From contig DUPF01000231.1 in the NCBI GenBank assembly GCA_012838445.1, forward strand, positions 1-55,429: 55,429 bases of DNA, read 5' to 3'. Each line of letters opens with the position of its first letter. The first letter of the stretch is position 1. Shown here in pieces: positions 40,394 through 49,098 of the stretch. The position numbers were made by a program, and so were the translations under genes. The notes below the pieces were generated by a model. That model had not been told where the DNA came from. It was given only the letters and a program-made list of their open reading frames with translations, and did no database searches. The stretch comes from Intrasporangiaceae bacterium (GTDB taxonomy: Bacteria > Actinomycetota > Actinomycetes > Actinomycetales > Dermatophilaceae).

Positions 40394-40858
40394 TCAGCGC
40401 CCCTGGAGCGCAGCCTTGACGAGGGCCGCCACGCGGCCACCGTCGGCACGTCCGGCAACCGCACCCTGGGCTGCCTTCATGACCTGGCCCATGTGCTGCA
40501 TGCCGGTGGCCCCGGTCTGGTCGATCGCGGCCGCCACGAGGTCCCGCAGCGCGGCATCGTCGAGTTGCTGCGGCAGGTAGGTCTCCAGGATCGCGAACTC
40601 CGCCTCCTCCTGGGCGGCGAGTTCGCTGCGGCCCGCATCGGTGTACGCACCGGCAGCCTCCTGGCGCTTCTTGGCCTCCTTGGCGATGACCTTGAGCACC
40701 TCGTCGTCGTCGAGGTCGCGGTGCTCGGCGCCGGCCACCTCCGCGGTCGTGATCGCGGTCAGGACCATGCGCAGGGTTCCGGCCCGGGTCTTGTCCTGGG
40801 CGCGCATCGCGTCATGCAGGTCGGCCTGGACCTGCGCCTTGAGGGACTGAGTGCTCAT
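40394..40858 (-). CDS. GatB/YqeY domain protein
   Basis: 'QVQADLHDAMRAQDKTRAGTLRMVLTAI... LETYLPQQLDDAALRDLVAAAI'. Confidence 0.94.
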   Translation of the reverse strand: MSTQSLKAQVQADLHDAMRAQDKTRAGTLRMVLTAITTAEVAGAEHRDLDDDEVLKVIAKEAKKRQEAAGAYTDAGRSELAAQEEAEFAILETYLPQQLDDAALRDLVAAAIDQTGATGMQHMGQVMKAAQGAVAGRADGGRVAALVKAALQGR

Positions 40859-40979
40859 GGCTCCAGTCTCCCACCCGGGGCAAGGCGTTATCGGGCGGAG
40901 CCGCGCTCGGGTGCGCACCGCATACCCATCAGGATCGTGAAGATTCGGCAGACCCGCGGACGGGTGGGACACTGGCCCG

Positions 40980-41990
40980 GTGAGTCCTCTTGCCACCCTT
41001 GCTGCCTCGGCCGGGGTCCTCGCGGCGGTCGGTGCGGCCGGATTGGGGTATGCGGGGGTCATCGAGCGGAACTGGTTCGCCTTGCGGGAGTTCGAGATCC
41101 CGGTCCTGCCGGCAGGGGCCCGGCCGGTGCGGATCCTCCAGGTCAGCGACCTGCATTTCGTGCCGGGTCAGGAGCGCAAGGCGCGGTGGGTGCGCGGTCT
41201 GGCGCGCCTGGAGCCGGATCTCGTCATCAACTCCGGCGACAACCTCAGTCACATGTCGGCGGTCCCGCCGGTGCTGCGGGCGCTGGAGCCGCTCATGGAG
41301 TTCCCGGGTGTTTTCGTCCTCGGGTCGAACGACATCTATGCCCCGCACCTGAAGAACCCGGCGAAGTACCTGACCCGGAGTTTCGGGGAGTTGCGCGACG
41401 ACCGTCCGCTGCTGCCGGTCGAGGACCTCACCGACGGAATGCGCTCCGGCGGCTGGCTGGACCTGAACAACGTCCGACAGTTGATCGAGGTCGCAGGACT
41501 GCCTCTCGAATTCGTCGGGGTGGACGACCCGCACATTCAGCGGGATCGGTATGAGCACGTCGCCGGGCCGGCCTCCGCCGACGCCGCGGTGACGATCGGT
41601 CTGACCCACGCGCCCTACCAGCGGGTGCTCGACGCGATGACGGCCGACGGTGCCGATCTTGTCGTCGCCGGCCACACACACGGCGGGCAGTTGGCGCTGC
41701 CCCGCTTCGGTGCCGTCGTGACCAACTGCGATCTCGACCGGCGCCGGGCCAAGGGTCTGTCGCGGTGGTGGCCCGGGGCGGGGGTGCACCCGATCGCGCG
41801 GGACCACCCCGACGGTCAGGATGGGATCTCCCCAGTGAGCCCGTGGCAGTCGCGCGCCTCCGATGAGCCGACGCCCCCGGACGCAGCCTGGCTGCACGTG
41901 TCCGCGGGCCTGGGCACCTCCCGGTTCGCGCCGGTGCGTTTCGCCTGCCGCCCCGAGGCCTCGCTGCTCACGCTCGTCCCGCGGGCCTGA
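40980..41990 (+). CDS. Metallophosphoesterase
   Basis: 'RILQVSDLHFVPGQERK', 'VVAGHTHGGQLALP'. Confidence 0.93.
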   Translation: MSPLATLAASAGVLAAVGAAGLGYAGVIERNWFALREFEIPVLPAGARPVRILQVSDLHFVPGQERKARWVRGLARLEPDLVINSGDNLSHMSAVPPVLRALEPLMEFPGVFVLGSNDIYAPHLKNPAKYLTRSFGELRDDRPLLPVEDLTDGMRSGGWLDLNNVRQLIEVAGLPLEFVGVDDPHIQRDRYEHVAGPASADAAVTIGLTHAPYQRVLDAMTADGADLVVAGHTHGGQLALPRFGAVVTNCDLDRRRAKGLSRWWPGAGVHPIARDHPDGQDGISPVSPWQSRASDEPTPPDAAWLHVSAGLGTSRFAPVRFACRPEASLLTLVPRA

Positions 41991-41994
41991 CCCT

Positions 41995-42028
41995 CCGCCA
42001 CTTCTTCGCGATTGCGAAGAAATGGCGG
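41995..42028. repeat. 34-nt near-perfect palindrome related to 15721-15754
   Basis: CCGCCACTTCTTCGCGA|TTGCGAAGAAATGGCGG, two arm differences; starts right after the metallophosphoesterase stop. Confidence 0.9.
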
Positions 42029-42204
42029 CGATCCGTGCTGCGGAGACCGATCCGCGACGATGCCGGCCTCGGCACCCCTGCTGCGCCGGTGATCCCTGTC
42101 GGGCCGACCGACTGGTGAGCCGGGCGAGATACCGATTTCAGGGACCGTGGCGGCGTCGGTTATCCTCGGATGTCGCCGCCTCTCGGGGCGGCGGTCGACA
42201 GCCA

Positions 42205-42282
<78 letters not shown>

Positions 42283-42291
42283 CAGAAAACA

Positions 42292-42325
42292 GGCCCCCTG
42301 ATCAGCGGAAACGCGGTCAGGGGCT
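42292..42325 (+). terminator. Hairpin downstream of tRNA-Pro
   Basis: GCCCCCTGATCAGCG-gaaa-CGCGGTCAGGGGC imperfect stem-loop 11 nt after the CCA. Confidence 0.7.
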
Positions 42326-42393
42326 GTGTCATCTCCGCGGCCTGGGCAACTCTCGGACAGAGCCGCGGCAGGAGCCCGGGTAGCCTGACCGGC

Positions 42394-42828
42394 ATGGCAG
42401 AACACGTCGTCGCGGTCGCTGCGATCGTCGCTGACGGCCGAGCGCTGCTGGCCCATCGGCACCCCGATCGGGAGTGGTATCCCGACTGCTGGGATCTCGT
42501 CGGCGGCCACATCGACCCCGGCGAGAGGCCCGTCGACGCCCTCCGGCGGGAGTGTCGGGAGGAGCTCGGGATCGAGGTCCAGGACCCGATCGCCGTGCCG
42601 ATGCCGTCCTCCGATCCGGCGGTGGAGGTCCACGGCTTCGTCGTCTCCTCCTGGTCCGGCACGCCGACCAACCTCGCCCCGGACGAGCACGACGATCTGC
42701 GGTGGTTCGGACCCGACGAACTCGACTCCCTCCGGCTGGCCGATCCGGCGATCCTGCCCGTCCTGACGCGAGTGCTCCGGGCGCAGGTCGGCACGGACCC
42801 CTCCCGAATCCCCTTGGACGGCGGATAG
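42394..42828 (+). CDS. NUDIX hydrolase (MutT-like)
   Basis: 'DLVGGHIDPGERPVDALRRECREELGIEV'. Confidence 0.92.
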   Translation: MAEHVVAVAAIVADGRALLAHRHPDREWYPDCWDLVGGHIDPGERPVDALRRECREELGIEVQDPIAVPMPSSDPAVEVHGFVVSSWSGTPTNLAPDEHDDLRWFGPDELDSLRLADPAILPVLTRVLRAQVGTDPSRIPLDGG

Positions 42829-42908
42829 GTTCGACATCGGGATCCGCACCTCCCGTCTTGTCGGAAGCACCCGAGACCGACGGCTGCCCGCGCACCCGTC
42901 GCAGGAGG

Positions 42909-43256
42909 ATGGACACCATGACCGAACCGATGTACCCCCAGGGCAGCGAGAAGATCTCCACCCGCCGCAAGGAACTCGCCCCCAAGCAGCACGAGGCGTT
43001 CGAGGCGTTCAGCACGGCGGTCTTCGCCGATGGTGAACTCGACTCCCGCACCAAGCAACTCATCGCGGTCGCCGTCGCCCACACGACGCAGTGCCCCTAC
43101 TGCATCCAGGGCCACACCGCGATCGCCAAGCGCAAGGGTGCCAGCGAGGAGCAGATCATGGAGGCCATCTGGGTCGCCGCCGAGATGCGGGCCGGGGCGG
43201 CCTTCGCCCACGCGACCCTGGCGGTGAACACGCTGCAGCACATGGGCCAGCACTGA
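42909..43256 (+). CDS. Carboxymuconolactone decarboxylase/AhpD-like protein
   Basis: 'AVAHTTQCPYCIQGHTAIAKRKGAS' CxxC motif. Confidence 0.92.
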   Translation: MDTMTEPMYPQGSEKISTRRKELAPKQHEAFEAFSTAVFADGELDSRTKQLIAVAVAHTTQCPYCIQGHTAIAKRKGASEEQIMEAIWVAAEMRAGAAFAHATLAVNTLQHMGQH

Positions 43257-43264
43257 GCCGCGGG

Positions 43265-43825
43265 ATGTCGTCAGCCTCGAGCGACCAGATCTGGACGATC
43301 GGTCACTGGGTATGCGCGGAGCAGGTCTTCCTGGACACGTTGCGGGGCGCGGATATCGAGATGGTCGTCGACGTGCGGGCCCAGCCCGGCTCGCGCCGCA
43401 GTCCGCAGTTCAGTAGGGACGCGATGCCGACGTGGTTGGGTGAGGCGGGGATCGCATACCGTCACATCGGCGAACTCGCCGGACGTCGACCGAAGCAGCC
43501 GGACGCTCCCCCATTGGTGAACGCGGGCTGGCAGAACGCGAGTTTCAAGAACTACGCGGACTACACCCTCAGCGACGACTACCGGGCCGGCGTCGAGGAA
43601 CTGACCTCCTTGGCCCGAGAGCGCAACGTCGCCATCATGTGCGGCGAGCCGATGCCGTGGCGGTGCCACCGCGCCCTCATCGCGAGCACCCTGACCGCGC
43701 AGGGGTGGACCGTGTGGCACCTGTCGACGACCGCCAAACCCCGTCGGCACGAACTCGGCGCGTGGGGTGCCACACCGCTGGTGGCACCCGACGGCACCGT
43801 CACCTACCCGCTGCCGGACGAGTGA
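43265..43825 (+). CDS. DUF488 family protein
   Basis: 'TIGH...VVDVRAQPGSRRSPQF', 'IMCGEPMPWRCHRALIA'. Confidence 0.9.
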   Translation: MSSASSDQIWTIGHWVCAEQVFLDTLRGADIEMVVDVRAQPGSRRSPQFSRDAMPTWLGEAGIAYRHIGELAGRRPKQPDAPPLVNAGWQNASFKNYADYTLSDDYRAGVEELTSLARERNVAIMCGEPMPWRCHRALIASTLTAQGWTVWHLSTTAKPRRHELGAWGATPLVAPDGTVTYPLPDE

Positions 43826-44300
43826 CGTCGGCGCGCCGGGCGTGCAGGCCCAGGACCCGTTCGGCCAACTCCGGATCGGGACCCTCGACGACGGCACCGG
43901 GGACAACCTGCTCGATCGGCAGCGCCGCGACCGGGGACGCGGGTAGCCCCAACTCGGCACTCCACTGCACGAGGAGAGCGGACGAGGCGGCATAGACGAT
44001 CCGGCCCAGGCCGACCCAGCCGTGGGCGGCCGCGCACATCGGGCAGTGCTCGCCGGAGGTGTAGACGACGCAGTCCGCCCGCTCGGTCGGGTTCAGGTTC
44101 GCCGCCGCCCACCGCGCGATCGCGAACTCGGGATGCTGCGTGTGGTCCCCGCTCGCGACGTGGTTGTGGTCTTCGAACAGGACTGTCCCGTCGGCCGAGA
44201 CGAGGACCGATCCGAAGGGCTGGTCCCCGGCCGTGAGGGCCTGCTCGGCCAGGTCGACAGCGCGTGTGAGGAAGGTCCGGTCGGTGTCAGAGATCGCCAT
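43800..44300 (-). CDS. Nucleoside/cytidine-deaminase-fold deaminase
   Basis: 'HPEFAIARWAA' and 'YTSGEHCPMCAAAHGWVGLGRIVY' zinc motifs. Confidence 0.92.
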   Translation of the reverse strand: MAISDTDRTFLTRAVDLAEQALTAGDQPFGSVLVSADGTVLFEDHNHVASGDHTQHPEFAIARWAAANLNPTERADCVVYTSGEHCPMCAAAHGWVGLGRIVYAASSALLVQWSAELGLPASPVAALPIEQVVPGAVVEGPDPELAERVLGLHARRADVTRPAAGR

Positions 44301-44309
44301 GGCATCACG

Positions 44310-45113
44310 TTAGCCCGCCGCTCGCTCCCGCCGCGCCATCGCGATGTAGTGCCGCCCGAGGAGGTAGACCGCGAGGGCACAGAGCAGGTGCCACAGCGCG
44401 TGGCCCTGCAGCCACGACTCCGGGTCGCACCAGGGTCCCCCGCTCTGCGAGATGAGCCAGATCCCGAACGCGACCAGGAGCGCCAGCACGGAGCCGACAC
44501 CCCACAGCGGCCGCGGTGGACGCACCCGCCGCCACAGCACGATCTCGATCAGCAGTGCCGCGATCACGAGCACCGCGAAGACGAGGTTCCCGGTGTGGTG
44601 CAGGATCTCGATCCGGTCCCCGCGCAATGTCACCCGCGTGCCCACCCCGAAGACGACGATGAACGCCAGGACCACCCGAGCGGTCGAGAACCGCCCCAGC
44701 CGCCCGACGGCGTAGGCCACCGAGAACGCTGCGATGAGATGCATCGACATGACGTCGAGGTGGCCGCCGAGGGCGCTCTCGGTCGCGTGCATCGCCATCG
44801 ACGCCGGCCCGAGCAGGGCCGCGGTCGCGGTGAAGACCGTCGTCACCGGGAGCGAGTTCAGGCGGTGCGCCGGGTCGCGTGCGTGCCAGGCCAGGGCCAG
44901 CCCGGCCGCGACGAAGCCGAGGTTGCTCAGCGTGTTCGACGGCTGGGCGAAGAAGCACCAGTGCGCCGTCTCACAGAACTGCGCCCCGCGGTCGACATCA
45001 GGACCGAGCCACCCGTAGGCGGTGGCGAGGACGACGAGTCCGACACCGAGCACCCCGACCAGTGCGGTGACCGCAAGGGGCAGCACCGATCGAGAGGACG
45101 GGGACCGGACCAC
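44310..45113 (-). CDS. Ceramidase-domain (CREST-like) membrane protein
   Basis: 'FCETAHWCFFAQPSNTLSNLGFVAAGLALAW', 'MHATESALGGHLDVMSMHLIAAFSVAYA'. Confidence 0.75.
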   Translation of the reverse strand: MVRSPSSRSVLPLAVTALVGVLGVGLVVLATAYGWLGPDVDRGAQFCETAHWCFFAQPSNTLSNLGFVAAGLALAWHARDPAHRLNSLPVTTVFTATAALLGPASMAMHATESALGGHLDVMSMHLIAAFSVAYAVGRLGRFSTARVVLAFIVVFGVGTRVTLRGDRIEILHHTGNLVFAVLVIAALLIEIVLWRRVRPPRPLWGVGSVLALLVAFGIWLISQSGGPWCDPESWLQGHALWHLLCALAVYLLGRHYIAMARRERAAG

Positions 45114-45120
45114 AGGAGCA

Positions 45121-45156
45121 AGTATGCGGTCCGCACCAGGGTGCGGACCGCATACT
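45121..45156. repeat. Perfect hairpin (17-bp arms, 2-nt gap) made of two inverted copies of the 16-bp GTATGCGGTCCGCACC motif
   Basis: AGTATGCGGTCCGCACC-ag-GGTGCGGACCGCATACT, between hsp20 stop and ceramidase-like gene start. Confidence 0.93.
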
Positions 45157-45181
45157 CATCGGTGGATCGGGTCGGGGACGA

Positions 45182-45628
45182 TCAGCCCTCGACGTTCTCG
45201 CTCGTGGCCGTGCTCGTGACGGTGTCCTGCGTCGACCGGTGGGTCACCGAGATCTTGCGCGGCTTGGCCTCCTCGGTCACCGGGATGCGCAGGGTCAGGA
45301 CGCCATCGGCGTAGTCGGCGGCGATCTTGTCGAGCGCGACGCCGTAGCCGAGGGTCAGCTGGCGGGCGAAGGTGCCGCTCGGCCGCTCGTGGGAGAGCCA
45401 CTGGACCTCCCCGTCGGCCTCGGTGCGCCGCTCGGCGCGGATCGTCAGGGTGCGCTCCTCGACATCGATGTCGATCGAGTCGGGGTCGGCGCCGGGCAGG
45501 TCGATGTGGGCGACGAACTCGTCACCGCTTCGGTACAGGTCCATCGGCATGCCGGTGGCGGTCGGGGTGCGCAGAGCACCGGACATGATGCGGTCCAGGT
45601 CGCGGAAGGGGTCGAAACGGGTGGCCAT
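45182..45628 (-). CDS. Hsp20/alpha-crystallin small heat-shock protein
   Basis: 'DIDVEERTLTIRAERRTEADGEVQWLSHERPSGTFARQLTLGYGVALDKIAADYADGVLTLRIPV'. Confidence 0.95.
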   Translation of the reverse strand: MATRFDPFRDLDRIMSGALRTPTATGMPMDLYRSGDEFVAHIDLPGADPDSIDIDVEERTLTIRAERRTEADGEVQWLSHERPSGTFARQLTLGYGVALDKIAADYADGVLTLRIPVTEEAKPRKISVTHRSTQDTVTSTATSENVEG

Positions 45629-45720
45629 GGTCTCCTCCTCGAGATGGCGGTTGCTCAGATGTGTTGTCGTACAGGTGTCGGGCGTGCTGCCGGGGCGGTC
45701 GCCGTGCGACAGGACGCGAA

Positions 45721-45741
45721 CATGAGCGTCAACGACTCAAC
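45721..45741 (-). promoter_or_regulatory. HAIR-like (HspR) operator upstream of hsp20
   Basis: Minus strand gTTGAGT-N7-gCTCAtG vs consensus CTTGAGT-N7-ACTCAAG, about 11/14 matches, about 95 bp upstream of hsp20 start. Confidence 0.5.
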
Positions 45742-45828
45742 TTTGAGCTCTATTCCCGCAGGGATGCGTCAGGGCCAGGAGTTGTGACCTGACCCACAAC
45801 GCTGGTGAACCTTCGATACGTTGAGCAG

Positions 45829-46704
45829 ATGGACACCACCAACACCCGAGAGATCGAGCAGAGCGTCCACACCGATCTGCGCGACACGATGACCTATGGG
45901 TCCTACCTGGCCCTGGACACTCTCCTCGACGCCCAGCGACCCGTCTCGGTGCCGCCGCATCACGACGAACTGTTGTTCATCATCCAGCACCAGACGTCCG
46001 AGCTGTGGCTCAAGTTGATGCTGCACGAGTTGCGTTCCGCCGCACGGCTGCTCGCCCAGGACGAGATGCGGATCAGCCTGAAGATGCTGGCCCGGGTCAA
46101 ACACATCCAGCGGTCCATGGTCGAGCAGTGGTCCATCCTGGCGACGCTCACCCCAACGGAGTACGCCGAGTTCCGCGGCTTCCTCGGCAAGGCCTCCGGG
46201 TTCCAGTCCTTCCAGTACCGCGCCGTCGAGTTCATCCTCGGCAACAAGCACCCCGGCATGCTCAAGGTCCACGAGCAGGACCCGGCCGCGCACGCCCTGC
46301 TCAGCGAGATCCTGCACGCCCCGAGCGTCTACGACGAGTTCCTGCGCTGCCTGGCCCGCCGCGGCTACGCGATCCCGACGGAGGTCCTGGAGCGGGACGT
46401 CACGCGGGCCCACGTCTCCCACCCGGGCCTGATCGACGTCTTCTACGGGATCTACGCCGACGCGGAGCACCACTGGGACGTCTACGAGGCCTGTGAGGAG
46501 CTCGTCGACCTCGAGGACAACTTCCAGTTGTGGCGGTTTCGGCACCTGAAGACGGTCCAGCGGATCATCGGGATGAAGACCGGCACGGGCGGCTCGTCCG
46601 GAGTCGCGTTCCTCCAGCGGGCCCTCGACCTGACCTTCTTCCCCGAGTTGTATGCGGTCCGCACCCGGATCGGCGCGGTCGACTCGACGGAGGTCCCCGA
46701 CTGA
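45829..46704 (+). CDS. kynA: Tryptophan 2,3-dioxygenase
   Basis: 'HHDELLFIIQHQTSELWLKLMLHEL', 'SGFQSFQYRAVEFILG', 'GTGGSSGVAFLQ'. Confidence 0.96.
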   Translation: MDTTNTREIEQSVHTDLRDTMTYGSYLALDTLLDAQRPVSVPPHHDELLFIIQHQTSELWLKLMLHELRSAARLLAQDEMRISLKMLARVKHIQRSMVEQWSILATLTPTEYAEFRGFLGKASGFQSFQYRAVEFILGNKHPGMLKVHEQDPAAHALLSEILHAPSVYDEFLRCLARRGYAIPTEVLERDVTRAHVSHPGLIDVFYGIYADAEHHWDVYEACEELVDLEDNFQLWRFRHLKTVQRIIGMKTGTGGSSGVAFLQRALDLTFFPELYAVRTRIGAVDSTEVPD

Positions 46705-47996
46705 TGTCGACCGACCCGCAGGACCGGCCGGGCCGGACCGAACTGCACCATCTGCACGAGTTGCACGAGCGCGCTGCCGAACTGGACGCCGCCGACGAGA
46801 TCGCCTGGACCCGTGACCGATTCGTCCCGATGGGGGCGGGTGAGAGTGCGGTGCGGGCCTATCTGGACGGCAACTCCCTGGGGCGGCCGTTGCGGGCCAC
46901 CCAGCGCCGGATCAACGACCTCATCGAGTCGGCGTGGGGGACCCGGCTGATCCGGTCCTGGGACGAGGAGTGGATGGAGTTGCCGCTCACACTCGGTGAC
47001 CGGATCGGGGCGGTCGTCCTCGGGGCTGCACCGGGCCAGACGTTCATCGGTGACTCCACGACCGTCATGCTCTACAAGCTTCTTCGTGCCGCGGTGGCGG
47101 GTGCGCTCACCAGCGACCCGCGGCGGACCAGCATCGTCCTCGACACCGAGAACTTCCCGACCGACCGTTACGTCGCCGAGGGCATCGCCGCGGAGACCGG
47201 ATCGCGCCTGGTCTGGATCGAGCCGGACCCGTCGACCGGGGTGATCCCGGAGCAGGTCGCCGCTGTCGTGACGGAGCAGACCTCCGTCGTGCTCCTCTCC
47301 CACGTCGCCTACAAGTCCGCGTGGGTGGCCGACCTGGCCGCGATCACCGAGATCGCCCACGACGTAGGCGCACTGGTCCTCTCCGACACGTGCCACTCCG
47401 GTGGGGTGCTCCGCGAGGATGTCGACGCGACCGGCATCGACATCGCCGTCGGCTGCTCGTACAAGTTCCTCAACGGCGGCCCGGGCGCCCCCGCCTACGG
47501 CTATGTCGCGGCCCGGCACCACGACCGGCTCCGCCAACCCATCCAGGGCTGGATGGGGCACGCCGAACCGTTCGTCATGGGCCCCGGATACCGTCCCAGC
47601 CCGGGGATGCGGCGGTTCATCTCGGGCACGCCACCGATCCTCGGCATGGTCGGCATCGCCGACACGGTGGACCTGATCGAGGAGGCCGGGCTGGACCGGA
47701 TCCGGGCGAAGTCGACCGCGTTGACCCGATTCGTCATCACTGCCGTCGATACACACCTGGCCCGGCACGGGGTGCGCGTCGTCTCCCCGCGCGAGGACGC
47801 CCGGCGCGGAGCGCACGTGACGATCGCCCACCCCGACAGCCGCTCGATCTGCGCCCAGTTGTGGTCTAGGGACATCATCCCCGACTTCCGCGAACCGGAC
47901 GGCATCCGGCTCGGATTGGCCCCGCTGTCAACGAGTTTCGCCGAGGTCGCGATCGCGCTGACCGAGATCGACGACCTCCTGCGCCGGCGCCGCTAG
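46704..47996 (+). CDS. kynU: Kynureninase
   Basis: 'YLDGNSLGRPLRAT', 'GCSYKFLNGGPGAPAYGYV' PLP lysine motif; start overlaps kynA stop. Confidence 0.96.
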   Translation: MSTDPQDRPGRTELHHLHELHERAAELDAADEIAWTRDRFVPMGAGESAVRAYLDGNSLGRPLRATQRRINDLIESAWGTRLIRSWDEEWMELPLTLGDRIGAVVLGAAPGQTFIGDSTTVMLYKLLRAAVAGALTSDPRRTSIVLDTENFPTDRYVAEGIAAETGSRLVWIEPDPSTGVIPEQVAAVVTEQTSVVLLSHVAYKSAWVADLAAITEIAHDVGALVLSDTCHSGGVLREDVDATGIDIAVGCSYKFLNGGPGAPAYGYVAARHHDRLRQPIQGWMGHAEPFVMGPGYRPSPGMRRFISGTPPILGMVGIADTVDLIEEAGLDRIRAKSTALTRFVITAVDTHLARHGVRVVSPREDARRGAHVTIAHPDSRSICAQLWSRDIIPDFREPDGIRLGLAPLSTSFAEVAIALTEIDDLLRRRR

Positions 47997-48769
47997 GAAC
48001 CCTGACCCTCCCCGGAGACCGCCGACCGGACGGCTGCGACGACCTCGGTCCAGGCGGCTGCCGCCGGGTCGATGAGGTCGTAGTGGTGCGCCCCGGCGAT
48101 GACGTCGACCGCCAGGCCGGAGCCGGTCGACTGGGCGACCGGTACGGTCAGGTCCTCCGCACCGTGGACGCAGCGGACCTGCCCCAGCCGCTCCGGCACC
48201 TCGGCGAGGAGACGGACCGGGTCGAGGTGCGCATACCGTCCCCGCTTGGCGGCCGTGCGAGCCCCGAGCCAGTCCATGATGGCCCCCTCCCCCAACGTCT
48301 CGGTCAGGCCGCTCGTGAGATCGACGACCGGGGCGAGCGCAACGACCGGCACCGCCGGACGGACCTGGTCGAAGGCGCGCTGCAGCACCAGGGTCCCCCC
48401 GGCGGAATGGCCCACCCAGGCTGCCGGCTCCTCCCCGAGACCTTCGAGCAGATCCGAGATGGCATGGATATCGGTGACGCTGAGGTCCGGATCGCCGCTG
48501 ACCCGCCGATACTCGGCGAGGACGACCGGGCGGGCGAGCTGATCGGCGAGGATCGCGGCCGCGAGTCGGGCATGCGCGCGGTCGATCGTCGGGCGGAAGA
48601 ACCCCCCGTGGACGAACACGATCGGCGACCCGCCCGAGGTACGCGGCGCATACCACTCGATGATCTGGTCCGGGTGCGGACCGTAGGACTCCTCCCGGCC
48701 CGGCCCGACCTGGGCGGCGCGCTCCAGCAGCGAGTCGAGGGCGGCGTCCTCGCGCTCCTGCGGGGTCAT
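47993..48769 (-). CDS. Alpha/beta hydrolase, probable kynurenine formamidase
   Basis: 'IVFVHGGFFRP' oxyanion-hole HGG, 'WVGHSAGGTLVL' GxSxG; genomic context with kynA-kynU. GTG 4 codons upstream also possible start. Confidence 0.78.
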   Translation of the reverse strand: MTPQEREDAALDSLLERAAQVGPGREESYGPHPDQIIEWYAPRTSGGSPIVFVHGGFFRPTIDRAHARLAAAILADQLARPVVLAEYRRVSGDPDLSVTDIHAISDLLEGLGEEPAAWVGHSAGGTLVLQRAFDQVRPAVPVVALAPVVDLTSGLTETLGEGAIMDWLGARTAAKRGRYAHLDPVRLLAEVPERLGQVRCVHGAEDLTVPVAQSTGSGLAVDVIAGAHHYDLIDPAAAAWTEVVAAVRSAVSGEGQGS

Positions 48770-48847
48770 GGCGCTCACGAACCCACTGTAGATAAGGAAA
48801 GAGCCCAGGTCGCCGTTGACCCGGGCTCGCATCTTCTTAGGAGTTCG

Positions 48848-49006
48848 TCACATCCGGAAGGCACGGACGAACTGGACTTGCTCTGCGTGGGCGCGCTTGG
48901 CTCGCACGGTCTCGACCTTGTCGAGGCGGTCCGCCTGGGAGCGGAACATCTCGCTGAGCTTACGCAGCACCCGCGCCGGACTCTGGTGCGTGTGCGTGGT
49001 GTTCAT
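48848..49006 (-). CDS. Small (52 aa) hypothetical protein
   Basis: MNTTHTHQSPARVLRKLSEMFRSQADRLDKVETVRAKRAHAEQVQFVRAFRM, divergent from LysR-type regulator; no homolog recognised. Confidence 0.5.
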   Translation of the reverse strand: MNTTHTHQSPARVLRKLSEMFRSQADRLDKVETVRAKRAHAEQVQFVRAFRM

Positions 49007-49051
49007 GTCCCCTATTGTGTCAACATCAACTACTAAGCACAAGTGGAATCT

Positions 49052-49069
49052 ACTTATCAGCAGTTAAGT
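49052..49069. promoter_or_regulatory. Inverted repeat ACTTA-N8-TAAGT in LysR-regulator intergenic region
   Basis: 'acttatcagcagttaagt' 30 bp upstream of the LysR-type regulator start; AT-rich island. Confidence 0.45.
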
Positions 49070-49098
49070 CGATCTGAAGATTGGGATAGGCTCGTCGC

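Noticed and set aside
43800-43825. 26-bp tail-to-tail overlap of the DUF488 and deaminase genes as unusual
   Set aside because: Short convergent overlaps are common in compact actinobacterial genomes
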